DNA of 64,000 bases from Absidia repens (taxonomy: Eukaryota > Mucoromycota > Mucoromycetes > Mucorales > Cunninghamellaceae): positions 262,001 to 326,000 of the forward strand of contig MCGE01000027.1 in the NCBI GenBank assembly GCA_002105175.1, given 5' to 3'. Every line of letters begins with the position of its first letter. Position 1 is the stretch's first letter. Shown here one piece after another: positions 47,845-59,700 of this stretch. A program made the position numbers and the translations under genes. Below the pieces are notes generated by a model. It saw nothing but the letters and a program-made list of their open reading frames with translations. It was not told the DNA's origin and searched no databases.

Positions 47845-49611
47845 CTAGGATAATGACCTGTTTTTCTTCTGTTCTTCGCGTTCTTGTCGTTTTTGATCAA
47901 AAAAGGATTGGATGTCACGAGCAGTAACAACTTTACCGGAGTCTTTGAAGGTTTGAAGAAAGGGTTTGATTTGATTCAGCATTGTGTGATAAATACGTAA
48001 GCCATCCAAAGCCTCCACCCGATCCATTTTTCCCAGTTGCTCCATCCCAATTTCCATGAGTGATTTGCCAGCATCTTCGTCTTCTTCAGGTTCAAACGTC
48101 TTTTCTTCATGTAACAAAAATTCAATGCCATCTACCTTGTACTGGCGGTAACACTTTTTTGATATGAAAAAAAATCAGCGCAAATCCATTTGCAATGAAG
48201 AGAGAAGAGAAAGAGAGATGATAAAGATGATTAGCTCAGTTCCCTGTTCACCTTTTCTATTTAATTTTTTATTTATTTACCTTGTCACATTGACACAATC
48301 CTTCGCGCCAACTTTCGTCCAAAAAGAGCTCAATCAGTTCGCCCGGTTTCGTCACACCATGCACTATTCATAATTATTAAAATGCCGTCAGTTGTATGTA
48401 CTGTACATTGGTTCATCTTCCACCTATTTTGCGAAACGCAGGTTTCAACTTACAATTTTTGCACATATCACCACGTTCTGGTTTTGATTTTTTAGGTTTG
48501 TTTTCCACGTCCAGTGCCTCTTCTTGGTCTGCCAATTCATCACGTTTTCGCTTGTCATTGGTATCGCCATTGATGCTGTTGTCTGGAAGTTTGTTGTTGG
48601 TATTTTTTGAGTGGCAATTGTTAATGATGGTAATGGCTTCAGTAGATGTAGTTTGATTAGCGGAAGTTGTCGCTGTATCTGGTGCGCTGTTGCTGTTGCT
48701 GCTGTTGACTTCCTCCGAGGAGTTGGTTTGCGTTGATGATGATAGATCCGTCGTGATTCCATGTCCTATCCATTGATATATAGGCTCGTCCGGTCTACAT
48801 ATGCCGATGTTGAATCTTTGGTCTTGATTTACGATATAAGGATGCTTCTTGACGCACGCCCGGCACGCATAACTTTCGAAATCGCTGAATTTGTCAGGTA
48901 TCTAAAAGAAAAATGGGGAAGAAAAGTCAATAATGGTAACTTTGTAGACTTCATTTTCATTATCGTTTTGCTTACATTTCCAATACAACGCTCATGGAAC
49001 CAATCTTCACAGAGGACGCACTATAATATGGTGTCAATAAATCTGTTTATATAAGATAAAGGGTGAGCTTACCTGATACATTGTTTCAACCTCGGTCGAA
49101 GGGTCATATTCTTCATTGCACCTAAATTATTGGGTATGCGGCAACACAAAACAAAACGAAATACAAAAATTAGTATGAAACGTGGTTGAGGGAGCTAGTT
49201 TACTTACCTACAATATCGTCCTATAAAGTTGTGGTTATAGCAATTGTCTTTGTTGCTAACGTTTTGTTTTTCGACGACTGCTAGTTCACAGCGATGTTCA
49301 TCAAATTTGCCCTTAACGCCACAGTCACACCGGAAATGTCGTTTTGGAAAGAGTTCATAAAGTACGTGGTCGGCATGACAGGCAATGGAGCAACTATAAC
49401 ACATGCCAGCAGGCTGGAATTTGGTTTCGGGCGCGTCGCGTTCCGTGTCTTTTGGCGGCGGAGAGCAAGTTTTGCAGGCATACAGTGGTTGACGTATATA
49501 TCCTTGATTGAACGTACACGTTTCGAATTTTCCTGGTAGCGTTGCTTGAGCATCACGTTCCAGTTGAGCCTGCTCGTTGATAATGTCTACGGCTGTAACA
49601 ATATCCTTCAT
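47845..49611 (-). CDS. UBR7: UBR7-type protein: UBR box plus PHD-like finger, 445 aa, six exons
   Basis: Exons: 49611-49208, 49121-49073, 49020-48976, 48901-48454, 48363-48281, 48153-47845 (1,338 nt). Residues ~34-110 are a UBR box (CTFNQGYIRQPLYACKTCS, then GMCYSCSIACHADH and FRCDCG). Residues ~130-200 are a PHD-like finger (RYCRCNEEYD, CVLCEDWFHERCIG, YACRACVKKH). A polar linker (~215-270) and a C-terminal domain with LELFLDE-type and CQCDKCYRQYKVDGIEFLL segments follow. This is the UBR7 / S. pombe Mlo2 order. UBR7 is a putative N-recognin; human UBR7 is 425 aa and has been linked to histone H2B ubiquitylation. The start is the ATG in GCCATGAAGGATATTG. Confidence 0.92.
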
Positions 49612-49746
49612 GGCGTTTCCTCTAATAATTTTTCTGGTGAGAAAATAGAAAAGAAAAGAAAAAAAACCCAATTGCCAAGCAAATTATTTCATGACGGTTC
49701 AATATAAACTCCGCTGCAACGCTGAAAATGACAAAAAAGAAGATAT

Positions 49747-49820
49747 CGCCCCCGGGTGGGCTTGAACCACCAACCTCCTGATTAACAGTCAGACGCGCTA
49801 GCCAATTGCGCCACGAAGGC
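49747..49820 (-). tRNA. tRNA-Asn (GTT)
   Basis: Read on the minus strand, GCCTTCG pairs with CGGGGGC as a 7-bp acceptor stem with G-T pairs. The anticodon loop CTGTTAA gives anticodon GTT (plus coordinates 49784-49786). D-arm GTGGCGCAATTGGCTAGCGC and T loop GGTTCAAGCC are standard. No intron. Confidence 0.95.
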
Positions 49821-49994
49821 TCTTATGAATGTGAAATCGAAAAGTAGTATATATTCCCCACTTTACCATTTTGAACCCCGCTCGCTTTCTCATTGGTTGT
49901 TTTATTCCCCCGTCCTTCCTTTTTTTATTTTTTTTTTTTATTTTTTTTTCTGACTCCTTTTTCTTTCGCTTTCCCTTTTTTTATTATTCTCATT

Positions 49995-50560
49995 CCTTTT
50001 ATATAAAGCGAAGAAGAAAATATTGCACGTTAACTCAATTTTGCAGGCTGTAAAGCCAGTGTGTGAATTCAACCGCCGCCGCCGGCAGCCTGGATTGTTG
50101 ATCGAGAAAAAAAAAAAAGGGGGAAGGGGCACAAAAAAAAAAAAAAAAAAAAAAGACAAGTCAACGGGAATGAGCCAACATCTGTTCAGTGTTTTGGGCT
50201 CGTTGTGGACCTGGTGGCCTTGGCTTTCTGTTAGAACTAGTTTAGAAGGGTTTTAGAAAGGGATTTCAAGAAGAATGGGGAAACCCTTTCATTTTGATTC
50301 TAGAATCTTGGGGAAATGTCTTGATTAGCTTAGTACATGTATATGTCTCTTTTCTTCAATAAAGCATATATCTGCTTCAATAAACCTTGTCTTTTTTTGA
50401 AAAAAAATGTTTGTTTAAGCTTCATTAAAAGTTTGGAGATCCCCTTTATAGAGATCCCTTTTAGAAATCCCTTTTTTACCGTACATCGTACATCGTTCCT
50501 TCTACACCATTCCTCTAGATTAGCACCTCTCTCAGCTACTATTAGCGGCCCCCTATTTTT
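49995..50560 (+). repeat. Family A repeat, copy A6 (long subfamily)
   Basis: Closely matches A2: TATATAAAGCGAAGAAG, CAGGCTGTAAAGCCAG, GAATTCAACCGCCGCCGCCG, A runs, GACAAGTCAACGGGAATGAG, then the core AACTAGTTTAGAAGGGTTTT and ATGGGGAAACCCTTTCATTT. It starts about 175 bp from tRNA-Asn. AATAAA follows at 50359. Confidence 0.8.
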
Positions 50561-50650
50561 GCATCTTCTTTCCTTTTAGTATAGTATTGACTACGTATCA
50601 TTATTCAATAAAAGCTTTTTTATTTTGCAATGAACAATGGAATGGCAAAG

Positions 50651-50788
50651 CTATTCTACTGTGACAGGCTATTGTACACACTATTCTATTGCGGTAGACT
50701 ATTCTACATAATATTCTATTTCGACAGACCATTCTATTACGGTACACTATTCGACAGTCCATTCTATTGCGGTAGACTATTCTACAGA
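50651..50788. repeat. Tandem repeat of alternating 18-bp and 12-bp units
   Basis: Units like CTATTCTATTGCGGTAGA (18 bp) alternate with units like CTATTCTACAGA (12 bp). The order reads 18-12-18-12-18-18-12-18-12, summing to 138 bp. Confidence 0.7.
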
Positions 50789-50939
50789 CTTGACTATTTC
50801 ACTTAATCGTTACATATGGTAGCAGCCGTAGAACCTCTTTCTTTCCCACGTAGTACTAACTATTTAAATATCAATACATTTCACTATACCTCAATTGAAT
50901 AAACAAAAACCGGCTGCTCCAATATTGAACTACAGTTTG

Positions 50940-51260
50940 ATTGTACGTGTTTGTTGTATACTGTACCAACACATTCACCTATCATCCATCTATCCATCTA
51001 CCATACACCTTTTCATATACAGTATATACAGTATATAGTATATATATATATGTTTATCCCTACACTTATTCCACTACCTTAGTTCATGCAATGCAATCAT
51101 TCTATAATACGTAATTCAGACCCCGAATCACCCACCACACAAATTCCTATCATATTCATCACCGCTATTTTTACATGTACACATTCCATCACATTAATAT
51201 AAGTGAGACACTCAAAAATTTCACAATACTTGATAACAAGTCCCATTTATTGAATAATAT
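50940..51260 (+). repeat. Family B repeat, copy B2
   Basis: Contains TTGTTGTATACTGTACCAAC, ATTCACCTATCATCC, TTAGTTCATGCA, ACGTAATTCAGACCCCGAAT and CACAATACTTGATAACAAGTCC, shared in order with B1 (inverted) and B3. It ends at about 51260, next to a Gln/Asn codon-rich stretch. Confidence 0.75.
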
Positions 51261-51660
51261 AACAAAGAGCAGGAAAAAAAGGACCAGCAACTGCAGCAAC
51301 AAAGACAAAAGCAATTGCAACAACAAAAACAAGAGCAACAGAAGTAGAAGCGAGAACAGCAACAGCAAGAGTAAAGGAAGCAGCAGCACGAACGTCGACA
51401 ATCGAGTCACAATTGAAGATGATGATTTGAGGATATTGAGCGTGAGCTCGAATCCTTGTAAGCGACATCACAATCAAAATTACAAAAGTTTACTGATTTT
51501 ATACAATGTTATTTTATATTATATTATTCTCATATTAAGGACCCCAATGATGCAAAGACTCCACCAGCTCCATCCTCAGCCAGTGAATCGGATGGTGCTG
51601 AAATAATGATTCCCCTTGAAGCATCAATTGACAAACACAGAAAATTAGATAGAAATTACA
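51261..51660 (+). other. CAA/AGC-rich low-complexity stretch, possible gene remnant
   Basis: The plus strand encodes Asn/Ser/Lys-rich or Gln-rich peptides depending on frame. One frame reads TIEDDDLRILSVSSNP before a GTAAGC donor (51458), but joining it to the next AG (51539) gives a stop. A later open stretch (KDPNDAKTPPAPSSASESDG, 51538 on) is out of frame with it. It could be a decayed exon pair; there is no function to assign. AATAAA at about 52016. Confidence 0.25.
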
Positions 51661-51793
51661 CCCCGTGCATCTTCATTTTTTTTTTATTTCTTTTCCTTCT
51701 GTTATAAAATTCCTCTCCTTCCTTCTCTTCCGTCTTTTGGATTTTTTCTTTTTTTGGCCTTCATCTGTTTTATTATTCACTGTACATTCTCAA

Positions 51794-51798
<5 letters not shown>

Positions 51799-51832
<34 letters not shown>
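51799..51832 (+). repeat. 34-nt T homopolymer
   Basis: The longest T run in the window. It is flanked by pyrimidine-rich DNA. Confidence 0.8.
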
Positions 51833-51834
<2 letters not shown>

Positions 51835-52129
51835 TGCTCATCTCCATCATCCCCTCTCCACACTGGTGAAATGAATTCCCATTATTTTAGTGTGCACATT
51901 ATTCCCATTATCTTGCCCCCCCCCCCTCCTCTTAGTACCCTCTCCATCTCATATATGTTATTATATATTGGCGTTTATTTTACTATTACTGTCTATTTTA
52001 TCATCTTATCACTGGAATAAAGAATATCACTTTTGAAAAAAAATTTGTGTACATTGCTTTTGTGGAATACGTGTGTTGTTTTTGTGTTAAGTATATTATT
52101 CTTTGAGGGATATGTGTTGTTTATCTAAT

Positions 52130-52255
52130 GTAGGGTATGTGTTGTATTGTTTTGTAGGGTATGTGTTGATTTGTTTTTGTAGGATATGTATTATATTGCT
52201 TTTTGTAGGATATGTATTATATTGCTTTTTGTAGGATATAGTAGTGTTGTATTGT
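52130..52255 (+). repeat. Minisatellite, about 26-bp unit
   Basis: About five units of GTAGGATATGTATTATATTG followed by a short T run. The two central units are identical; the outer ones diverge (GTAGGGTATGTGTTG). Confidence 0.75.
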
Positions 52256-52852
52256 GGAAAAGAAATACAGTATTCACAGTAGACATGTTGTATACTGTGA
52301 GTACACTGGCTTAACTGTCTTCCGCCACTATAGGATATTCACGTTTCTGAGCGGCTAATTGACTGTTCAAGGCCGATTAGTATAAAAAGTAGCGCCACTC
52401 CCTTTCTACCGGTCATATTCAGGATTACGTTGCCAGCGAAGTCTTCACAGTAGAGACATCCTCTGTATATCCAGTTCGCTTTTGTTTTATGTTTTTTGAA
52501 TGTGGTGAAATAAAGTAAAAATAAAAAATAAAAAAAAAAGCCTTCAAACTGAAGACGGTTGCGCTCCCAAGGACCGCCTGGTAAGGTGTAAAATAGCGGG
52601 AGAGAGGAATGTTTTCTAACTTTACCAAAAACCACCCTCCTTCTGACACCAAGTATATCAAATTCTGTAAGTTAAGTATGTGAAATTGTTTGCATCCCGG
52701 CAAAAAATTATTTTGAAACTGGGGGTTGTCCTACACTGTACCATGGTGATAAAAAGAAAAAGGAGAGAGAGATTAGCAGATAATTAATTTAGTAAAAAAA
52801 AAGATAAGGAAAAAGGAATAAATAATAAATGATATTTGCCTATAGCAATTAC

Positions 52853-52930
52853 CTTCTTTGTCTGTTTGAAGTCGAGTAAAGATCTACCCTGAAGTACTTG
52901 GCGATTTCGATCCACGGTTCTCCTTGACAT
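52853..52930 (-). CDS. Possible first exon of a small gene divergent from the cystinosin gene
   Basis: ATG at 52930 opens 26 codons (MSRRTVDRNRQVLQGRSLLD, then FKQTKK) ending at a GTAATT donor, phase 0. The peptide composition looks coding and the start is 119 bp from the divergent cystinosin ATG. A downstream segment (52720 to about 52550, acceptor CCCCCAG) keeps a frame open but looks unconvincing. No family is recognised and the rest of the gene is not established. Confidence 0.3.
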
Positions 52931-53048
52931 AATATTTACAGCATGACGGGTCGGTTATTGAATTTTTTATTTGGTAATTTAATTTTTTATCTCTGTCTCT
53001 TTTTTTTTTTTTTTTTCTTTCTTCCCCAAAAAAAAAACAACTCTTTTT

Positions 53049-54310
53049 ATGAATGCACTGGAGATAGTTTCTTATATTCTCGGCTGGGTAATAAACTATA
53101 TTTTACTTTATAATAATTAAAAGACACCATTACCTATCTCTTTTGTTGATCACAGGCATATTTTACAGCTTGGTCCTTCAGCTTGTATCCCCAATTGTAT
53201 CTGAACTGGCGACGAAGAAGGTGAAGTTAAAAGAAACAAATTAGAGACGATGAGATGCAGGACGTGCTATTGAATGCTACAAAGCTGGCCTTCTGTTTGT
53301 TGATCTTATTAGTGTTCGAGGCCTGTCTCCCGATTACCTCAGCTACAGTGTGATTGGATTCTTTTGTTATGCGATCTTTACCTTGGCTTTTTACTGCAAT
53401 AAAGAGATACAAGATGAATGTAAGTATGACCGGCAACCGACTAGCTCGTTTTTATTATTGCAATTAATGACCTTTGTATATATATGTCATGTAGATGGCA
53501 GACGACACGATGCAGCAAATCTTGTACGACTCAACGACGTTGCTTTTGCCGTTCATGGACTGATAGCTTCCTTGCTTTTATTGTGGCAAACATATATCTA
53601 CAAGGGAAGTCAGCGTCATTTGGCACCTGTTACTGCGATTGTTATTTGGCTAACGAGTATACTAGGGTTGTTGATTCTTTTCTCTGTCCATTATGGAAAT
53701 AGCGAATGGATTCATTTGATGTATTTCCTCAGTTATGTCCAACTTGGATCGAATGCCTTCAAATTTCTCCCTCAGGTAAAAAATAAAAATTAAAAAAAAA
53801 AAGTAGTAGCGTACACGTTTAGTACTTGCAGTGATGATTGGTACTCAGTTATTTTTCCAACTCTTACATTCCTTTTGTAGATCTGGCTCAATTATAAAAG
53901 AAAATCAACTCAAGGATGGAGTGTCTATTTGATATTATTGGTAAGGATGATGAACATATGCGATCTCATGGGTGCACTTACACCCCTTTTTTTTGCGAAT
54001 GGCATGGCATAGGACACAATGGGTGGTATACTCTCCATTATACAATTGATTGTGGATGCTTATATCGAAAATGATTGGTCTGGTATTTCTGGTGATTCTG
54101 TCAAACTGTAAGTCATAATAATCCACCCCTCCACCAATACTATTTATTCACCTTTTGGATAACAATAGGGGCCTTGGCGCGATTTCGATTGTGTATGGCT
54201 TACTTTTTTTGATGCAAAAATACATCATTTATCCTCAACCTTCCGAAGAAGAAGTCTCGCCATTGCTTGGCTCTGCTCATTCCAATCATCATGGCTCGAC
54301 CGGCATTTGA
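53049..54310 (+). CDS. CTNS: Cystinosin-like PQ-loop transporter, 262 aa, seven exons
   Basis: Exons: 53049-53087, 53156-53220, 53313-53419, 53495-53775, 53881-53940, 54013-54107, 54169-54310 (789 nt). Two PQ-loop motifs are visible: AWSFSLYPQLYLNWRR (~18-33) and SNAFKFLPQIWLNYKRKSTQ (~155-175). About seven hydrophobic segments span the protein. This is the cystinosin / yeast Ers1 family, which exports cystine from the lysosome or vacuole with protons. The tail carries EEEVSPLLG, a dileucine-type signal suited to vacuolar sorting. Cystinosins usually end in GYDQL; that motif is absent. The stop is 102 bp from the next gene's ATG. Confidence 0.88.
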
Positions 54311-54412
54311 AATTATTCTTTTATTTTAATTTTTTCTCTGTTACCCCATTTTGAATAAAAAAAAAAAAAGTCCCACTCCTTCGTTTTTTTCTTACCCTAT
54401 GTCATTCTTCAA

Positions 54413-55681
54413 ATGTCGGTCGCATCTTTTCGTCATTGGTTGGTATTCATTTTGCTGAAATGTGCTTTCGCTGCTGTACGAACGTGCTATAGTCGGTTCT
54501 TCATCTACTGTGTCAGTTTTTTGATTGACAACTTCGATACCTCTTGGTTGTTACCGGATGCTTCTCATGGTCTTTGGATTGGCAGTATGATCTCGTCTGA
54601 CAAAAAAGAGGCCTTGGTCGATCGACTTGTCGCAAGTGATATTATTATTGTATGGGTACCAGGTAACGAAAAAAATAAAAGGAAGTTCGTTATGATAAGG
54701 ATAACTGGGTTAACGATAGTCTGATTTTTCTGTAGGTGGTGGTTTCCGGTTTGATTTGGGTGGTCTCTATATTCCTACCTTTGTTCATTGGATCAAGAAA
54801 TTGGCTACAAAGGACATCAAGTGTACTATGCTATTAGCAACTAATTGTAAGTGATTTAATCTTTTAATTGAAATGACACTTATCTAACTACTTATTAACC
54901 TTTTATTTTGTGGGTCTATCTCAACAGGTCATTTCCATCAGCATCCGTTTCCTGCTGCCATGAAAGATATCTCCGCGATTCACCGCTGGCTTGTGGAGGA
55001 TATGGGTATACCATGCAACAAATTGATATGGGGTAAATCATATAACAAAAAATCACCACAGTAATAGATCATCTCACTGACATACACTCCTTTTTGCTTG
55101 TTTATTTTTATTTAGGAGCGGACGATACTGGAGCTGCTATTGTTTTGGATACTTTGTATCACAAGATCGAAGCAGAAAATCGACCTGCTGGCTTATTATT
55201 ATCTTCACCGTATATTGGCTTAGACGCGGGAGGAAAATCGTGGCAGGATAACAATAGACTAGATATCATTACCATTGGTGCGGTCAACAGGATGGAAAGT
55301 ATCTATGGCTCTCAAGTTGATAACGATGACGACGGCGGCGACGACGACAACGACAACGATGGTCTTCCTTTTGCACCGGGAACAACAACGTCAGTACGAG
55401 AAGTGCCGCTTGGGTACCTGGGAAAATCTGCTGAACTGGCCAAGTATTTGCCATCTAATATTCTGGTCTCAGTGGGTGGGAATGAAGTATTACTCGATGA
55501 TGCTGTATGGCTAGTGGCAAGAATCAGAGAATCAGGTGTGTCCGATATCAGCCTTCTTCAATGTCCCGGTCAAATCCATCTTGGTACTTTACTGGGCCCC
55601 GCTGTGGTCAAGGATAGATTAGAATGGGATCGTAGTTTAGATAACTGGGTTGATTTTATTATTAGTGTTTTGAAACGATGA
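54413..55681 (+). CDS. Alpha/beta-hydrolase-3-like protein with Asp at the nucleophile position, 343 aa, four exons
   Basis: Exons: 54413-54662, 54736-54846, 54928-55032, 55116-55681 (1,032 nt). The hormone-sensitive-lipase-like layout is present: VWVPGGGFRFDLGG replaces the oxyanion HGGG (His to Pro), the nucleophile elbow normally GDSAGG reads GADDTGAA, and the acid and His regions are LVSVGGNEVLLDDA and QCPGQIHLG. So the Ser is replaced by Asp, while probable Asp and His partners remain. The N-terminus has a hydrophobic segment (FILLKCAFAAV) that may be a membrane anchor. An acidic insert (about 14 Asp/Gly residues) interrupts the cap. Either a non-esterase hydrolase using Asp, or an inactive homologue. 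AATAAA at about 55704. Confidence 0.82.
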
Positions 55682-56063
55682 TACTTTATACCATATATTA
55701 TTTGAATAAATAAATAAAATTGCTATGTGTCTTTTCATATGCCTCTTTGATATGTCTTATTTTTTCACATAAAAATCATCACACGGAATCGTTTGTATAT
55801 CATTTGACTTGTGTATTTGTTTACTCCTTGATTCTTCTGTATGTATCAATATTTAGGAATATCATGTCAGTTGATGATTAGAGTATATATGGATATGGTC
55901 ATTGACTGAAGCGACTATTATTGCCAAAAAAAAAAAAAAAAAAAAAAGACGGACTGAGGACAGAAATGATAAATAAATATATTCAGGAGTTTATTTGTCA
56001 TATTATGAATAAGATAAAATGATAAACTAAATAACGTAAAAATAAAAACTATACAAAGCTAAA
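55682..56063. other. Convergent intergenic region
   Basis: Holds the poly(A) signals of two convergent genes and a 21-nt A run at 55926. No gene seen. Confidence 0.5.
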
Positions 56064-58701
56064 CTAAGACAAGTATGTATTCAGCGGAGTGATATGGTGA
56101 TGATGTTGCTGTTGATGGATAAGAAGGAGTTCGGAGTGATCCAATAGCGGGAGAGTAGGGATACTAGAGCCATGCATGGTACCATTTGTTGCAGACATAA
56201 GGGAAGTATCTGATTCAGGAAGAGGAGCAGCAGTAGTAGCAGTAGCGGTAGCAGTAGTATGAGAATAGGATTGGTTGGATGTGTTTGGTATAGCGTTTGG
56301 TGGCGATTGAGATTCCATTTCTTTTCGTTGTTCAAAACGGCCTTGATCTACGGAAAGCCAATAGCCGCACAAAGTATCATAGTTATCTTCTTCATTGGGT
56401 TTGGTACACCTTTCAAAGTCATCTTGCAGCTTGTCCCATTTGATTTTGGCATTCCGTTTCTTGAGTTCTTCGAGCTTGATCCTCAGAAATGCATATTTCC
56501 CAGTAATCAGCTTCTTTTCCCGATCTGAGAGCTTTTCCCATCGACTCTTTCCAAGAATCAAGTAGCACACCTTTTCTATTGGCTGATCCCATTTTTCAGT
56601 GTTGTAGTTTTGGAATCGAAGAAGCTAAAAATTAAACAAAAGGCGGTCAAGTTAACATATATAAATATATGGATAATCATACCATAATCTAACGTACCTG
56701 TTTCTTGGTTTTGTTGCGGACCTTTTCCAATTCTTGTTTAAAATAATCAACTGCTGCAGGAAGGGATGAGGGAGTCAACGAATGGCAATGTTCTTGTAGG
56801 TATTCCTAATACAGAAAAAGAAAAAAAAAAGTGTGAGATCATTGATTTTTAAAAAAGAAGTATTAACTTACCAGTCGATCAGCTTCATTTTCAATTATCA
56901 TTTTTCCATTGAATGACATAAAACATTGCTTTGCGGTTTCTTTCACTGCCAGGCTTTCAGTTTCAGTCAGTTTTGTGTTGGCTGAGTTGTGGGTATCTTC
57001 ATTATCGTTGATGCTGTTACTGATTGGACTGCTACTTTTGTTTCTGGATGATATGGTAGGTGATGAATTGATAGGGGATGATTGATGAGAAATAGTGCCG
57101 TTGATGTATTGATCAAATAGAATTTGCCTCGTATCTACAAAGCATAAAACGATTTAGCATTTTCTTTGTTTTTATCTCCCTGATAGAAAAACAGCGATAC
57201 CTTTGTCGACTTTTTGGTTCAGAGTGCCGGCAATCATTTGAATACGTGATCCATTTGCTGTTGATACGGACATGAAAGATCGATTGGACGAGGTCGCTGT
57301 AGAAGAAGCACTAATATAAATAGCTAAAGCAAGTGATCAGTATATATACATCATATGGCCCTTTTTTCTTCTTTTGATTGCAATATCCATACCACTTCCT
57401 AGATTTGAATGCTTTTCCCATGTCACAATGGAACCAGTATCTTGGTTGCTAAGGAGGTGAGGGAAGAAGAAGAAAAAGGAGTATTAGTGATGCTTGGGTA
57501 TATTTCGATATATCGAGAAGCTACAACTTACCTTTTAGTCAACTGCTGGCTTGAAGATTTCTTCGTTGATTTACTGTTTTTCTCTTTGTGAGCATGATGA
57601 GACGACTTCTATTTGGTTGAATATATAACATGTTAAGATATTTTCTTCCTGTATTTTTTTTGTTTTTTGTTTTTTTGGGCATAGGATATAGTCATAATAC
57701 CTTTCCTAGTTTCTTCATCCATTCTTGTTGGAAGAGCTGCATGGCGAAGGGTAAGGCTATATTTCCACTTGGCTTCGATGGTGATCGTAACAAAGATAAC
57801 TAAAAATGTATAAATAAAAAAAGATGAACATTATTTTTAAAGCATATCACGGAAAGTAATTTACCAAAACCAAATCAATTGTCAAATCATCCATATTTTT
57901 GTCGTGTTCTGATTGCTCATCGAATGCTTGTCGGGCACGTTCCTTTACAAAATCGATGGGGAAATGCATGTACTTTTGATATAAGTCCAATTCATATTCC
58001 TTATCCGCCAATTGATGCTGAAGTTCTGTAACCTTGTCCTGCAATGCCATAATTTTCATCACGTTGTCTAGGTCTATTTTTTTAAAAAATAAAAAATAAA
58101 AAAAAAAAAGAAGGCAAAGGGTAGTATTGAGTATTGAGTCTTTCATTGTTGGTGCGCTTGACTTGTATACCTTCGTCTTCTTGCCCAAATACTTCTTTTG
58201 GATCATCAGGGGAGGATACTCCAGAGTCTTGAAAGCTTAAAGGTGAGAAGGTAGTAGTGAAATCTTCAGGTTTTGCAATAGTATCGTAGCTTTGGTGCTG
58301 GTCATAGTCAGCTGCAGTACGATCAGATATAAATGCACTAAGAGATACTTCGTCGTCATTGATAAGCGGTCTTGCCTGTTGTTGTTGAGGTTGACGCCGT
58401 TTCTTTTGTGCTGGAGGTCGTCGTGATTGTGTTGTGGATTGTGTCGATACTGAGGATGCATATTTATGTTTCGTTCCTTGAATTACTATGTATAAAGTTG
58501 AAAAAGGAAAGTTTAGTCGTACCTTCTATCGTGTAGTTTGTTCCTTTATCTTTCTCTTTTTAAATAAGGCTTACCGGGATCATCATCATAGCTTGGTGCA
58601 ATATTAAAAAATTGTTGTTGTTGTTGCTGCTGTTGTTGTTGCTGTTGTTGTTGATAGTCTTCTGAGAATAGATCAAATAAAGAGGTCTCAGTGAAATTCA
58701 T
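56064..58701 (-). CDS. Orphan poly-Q, coiled-coil nuclear-type protein, 645 aa, ten exons
   Basis: Exons: 58701-58575, 58485-58171, 58073-57865, 57799-57701, 57608-57532, 57448-57393, 57323-57201, 57134-56872, 56805-56698, 56624-56064 (1,938 nt). The N-terminus has a 14-residue Gln run after MNFTETSLFDLFSEDY, then a basic Gln-rich stretch (RRPPAQKKRRQPQQQQ) resembling a nuclear localisation signal. A coiled coil follows at ~150-180 (MKIMALQDKVTELQHQLADK). The middle is Ser/Thr-rich and polar. Residues ~460-570 look folded and helical (YFKQELEKVRNKTKKQ; WEKLSDREKKLITGKYAFLR; KIKWDKLQDDFERC). The tail is Thr/Ala and His-rich. Frames and splice phases fit throughout, so the gene is real, but I recognise no family. 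The composition suggests a transcription or chromatin factor; that is inference. Confidence 0.75.
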
Positions 58702-59700
58702 AATTAATAGTTTGGCTTAGAAGAAAAAGAAGCAAATAAAGAAGAAAAAAAAGGGCGCCGAGAATGAAAGTAAAATCGCTCACGTTTTATATTCATTTTT
58801 TTAGGAAATCAAATCGCCTAGAGATGGATATTAAAACCCAGTCATATTTTTAAACAACCCCACAATTATATGAAGAGGCCTTTGCCTTCACTGTCAGATA
58901 CAATAAATACCATTCAATTTTCGCCGACCAATAGAAAACATTATTCACCAAATTAAAAAGCTGCATCACCAGTAATGAATTTTGTTGGTACACAGGTAAT
59001 TCAGCACGTGGCTCTGATTATATACACAGAAAAATAGATCTGCCGGCCGAAATTAGTTTATCTCTGTATATTCTACACTATTCTATACTATGCTATACTG
59101 TGCAGTATAAGCTCTGATACAGTTAAATAATGATAAATAAACCAAGATATAAAATCATCAATTGCGATTTCTTTCTTTCTCAACGGATAATCTATGATAA
59201 TTTAAACCTGGTTATGTGATTGCAAGGTTAGACTTTTCATTAACTGTATATCCATTGTACAATATCCAAAATAGGCAACCTTTTATCGATCGGCGACTGA
59301 GAGTACATTTTCTTTTTTTCAACATGACGAGACCCTGTTTTATTCTGAGCATCTTTGGTACCGTATATTATGATACCAGTTATTATTAAATAGTGGTAAT
59401 ATGATGTCATTCTTTCATCAATCAATACATTGATATCGTTTTAGCCAAAAAAAAAGGGGGGTTAGGATTTAGAAACTACAAATATCCATCGAATATACAA
59501 TGTCTACAATGACATTGTAATGGATGATCTCAACCTTGGAGAGTTGTTTGGATGGAACGAAGTTAACTAAACCCTCTCGACTTGTTGACTTCCTTTTATT
59601 CCAATTTTTGGAATACTTTTATCATAAATTTTTGACAGCTGAGTCTGAATCTACTTTACTTTTTGACTTGATCTAAGTCATTATTTATTTTATCGACCTT
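58702..59700. other. Intergenic, no supported feature
   Basis: AT-rich with only short ORFs. A run of near-palindromic TATTCTACACTATTCTATACTATG words lies at about 59070-59105. No RNA gene seen. Confidence 0.45.

Noticed and set aside
51175..51606. 143-codon Asn/Ser/Lys-rich ORF
   Set aside because: It spans the end of repeat B2 and a CAA/AGC-rich tract. Composition explains the open frame and no domain is visible.
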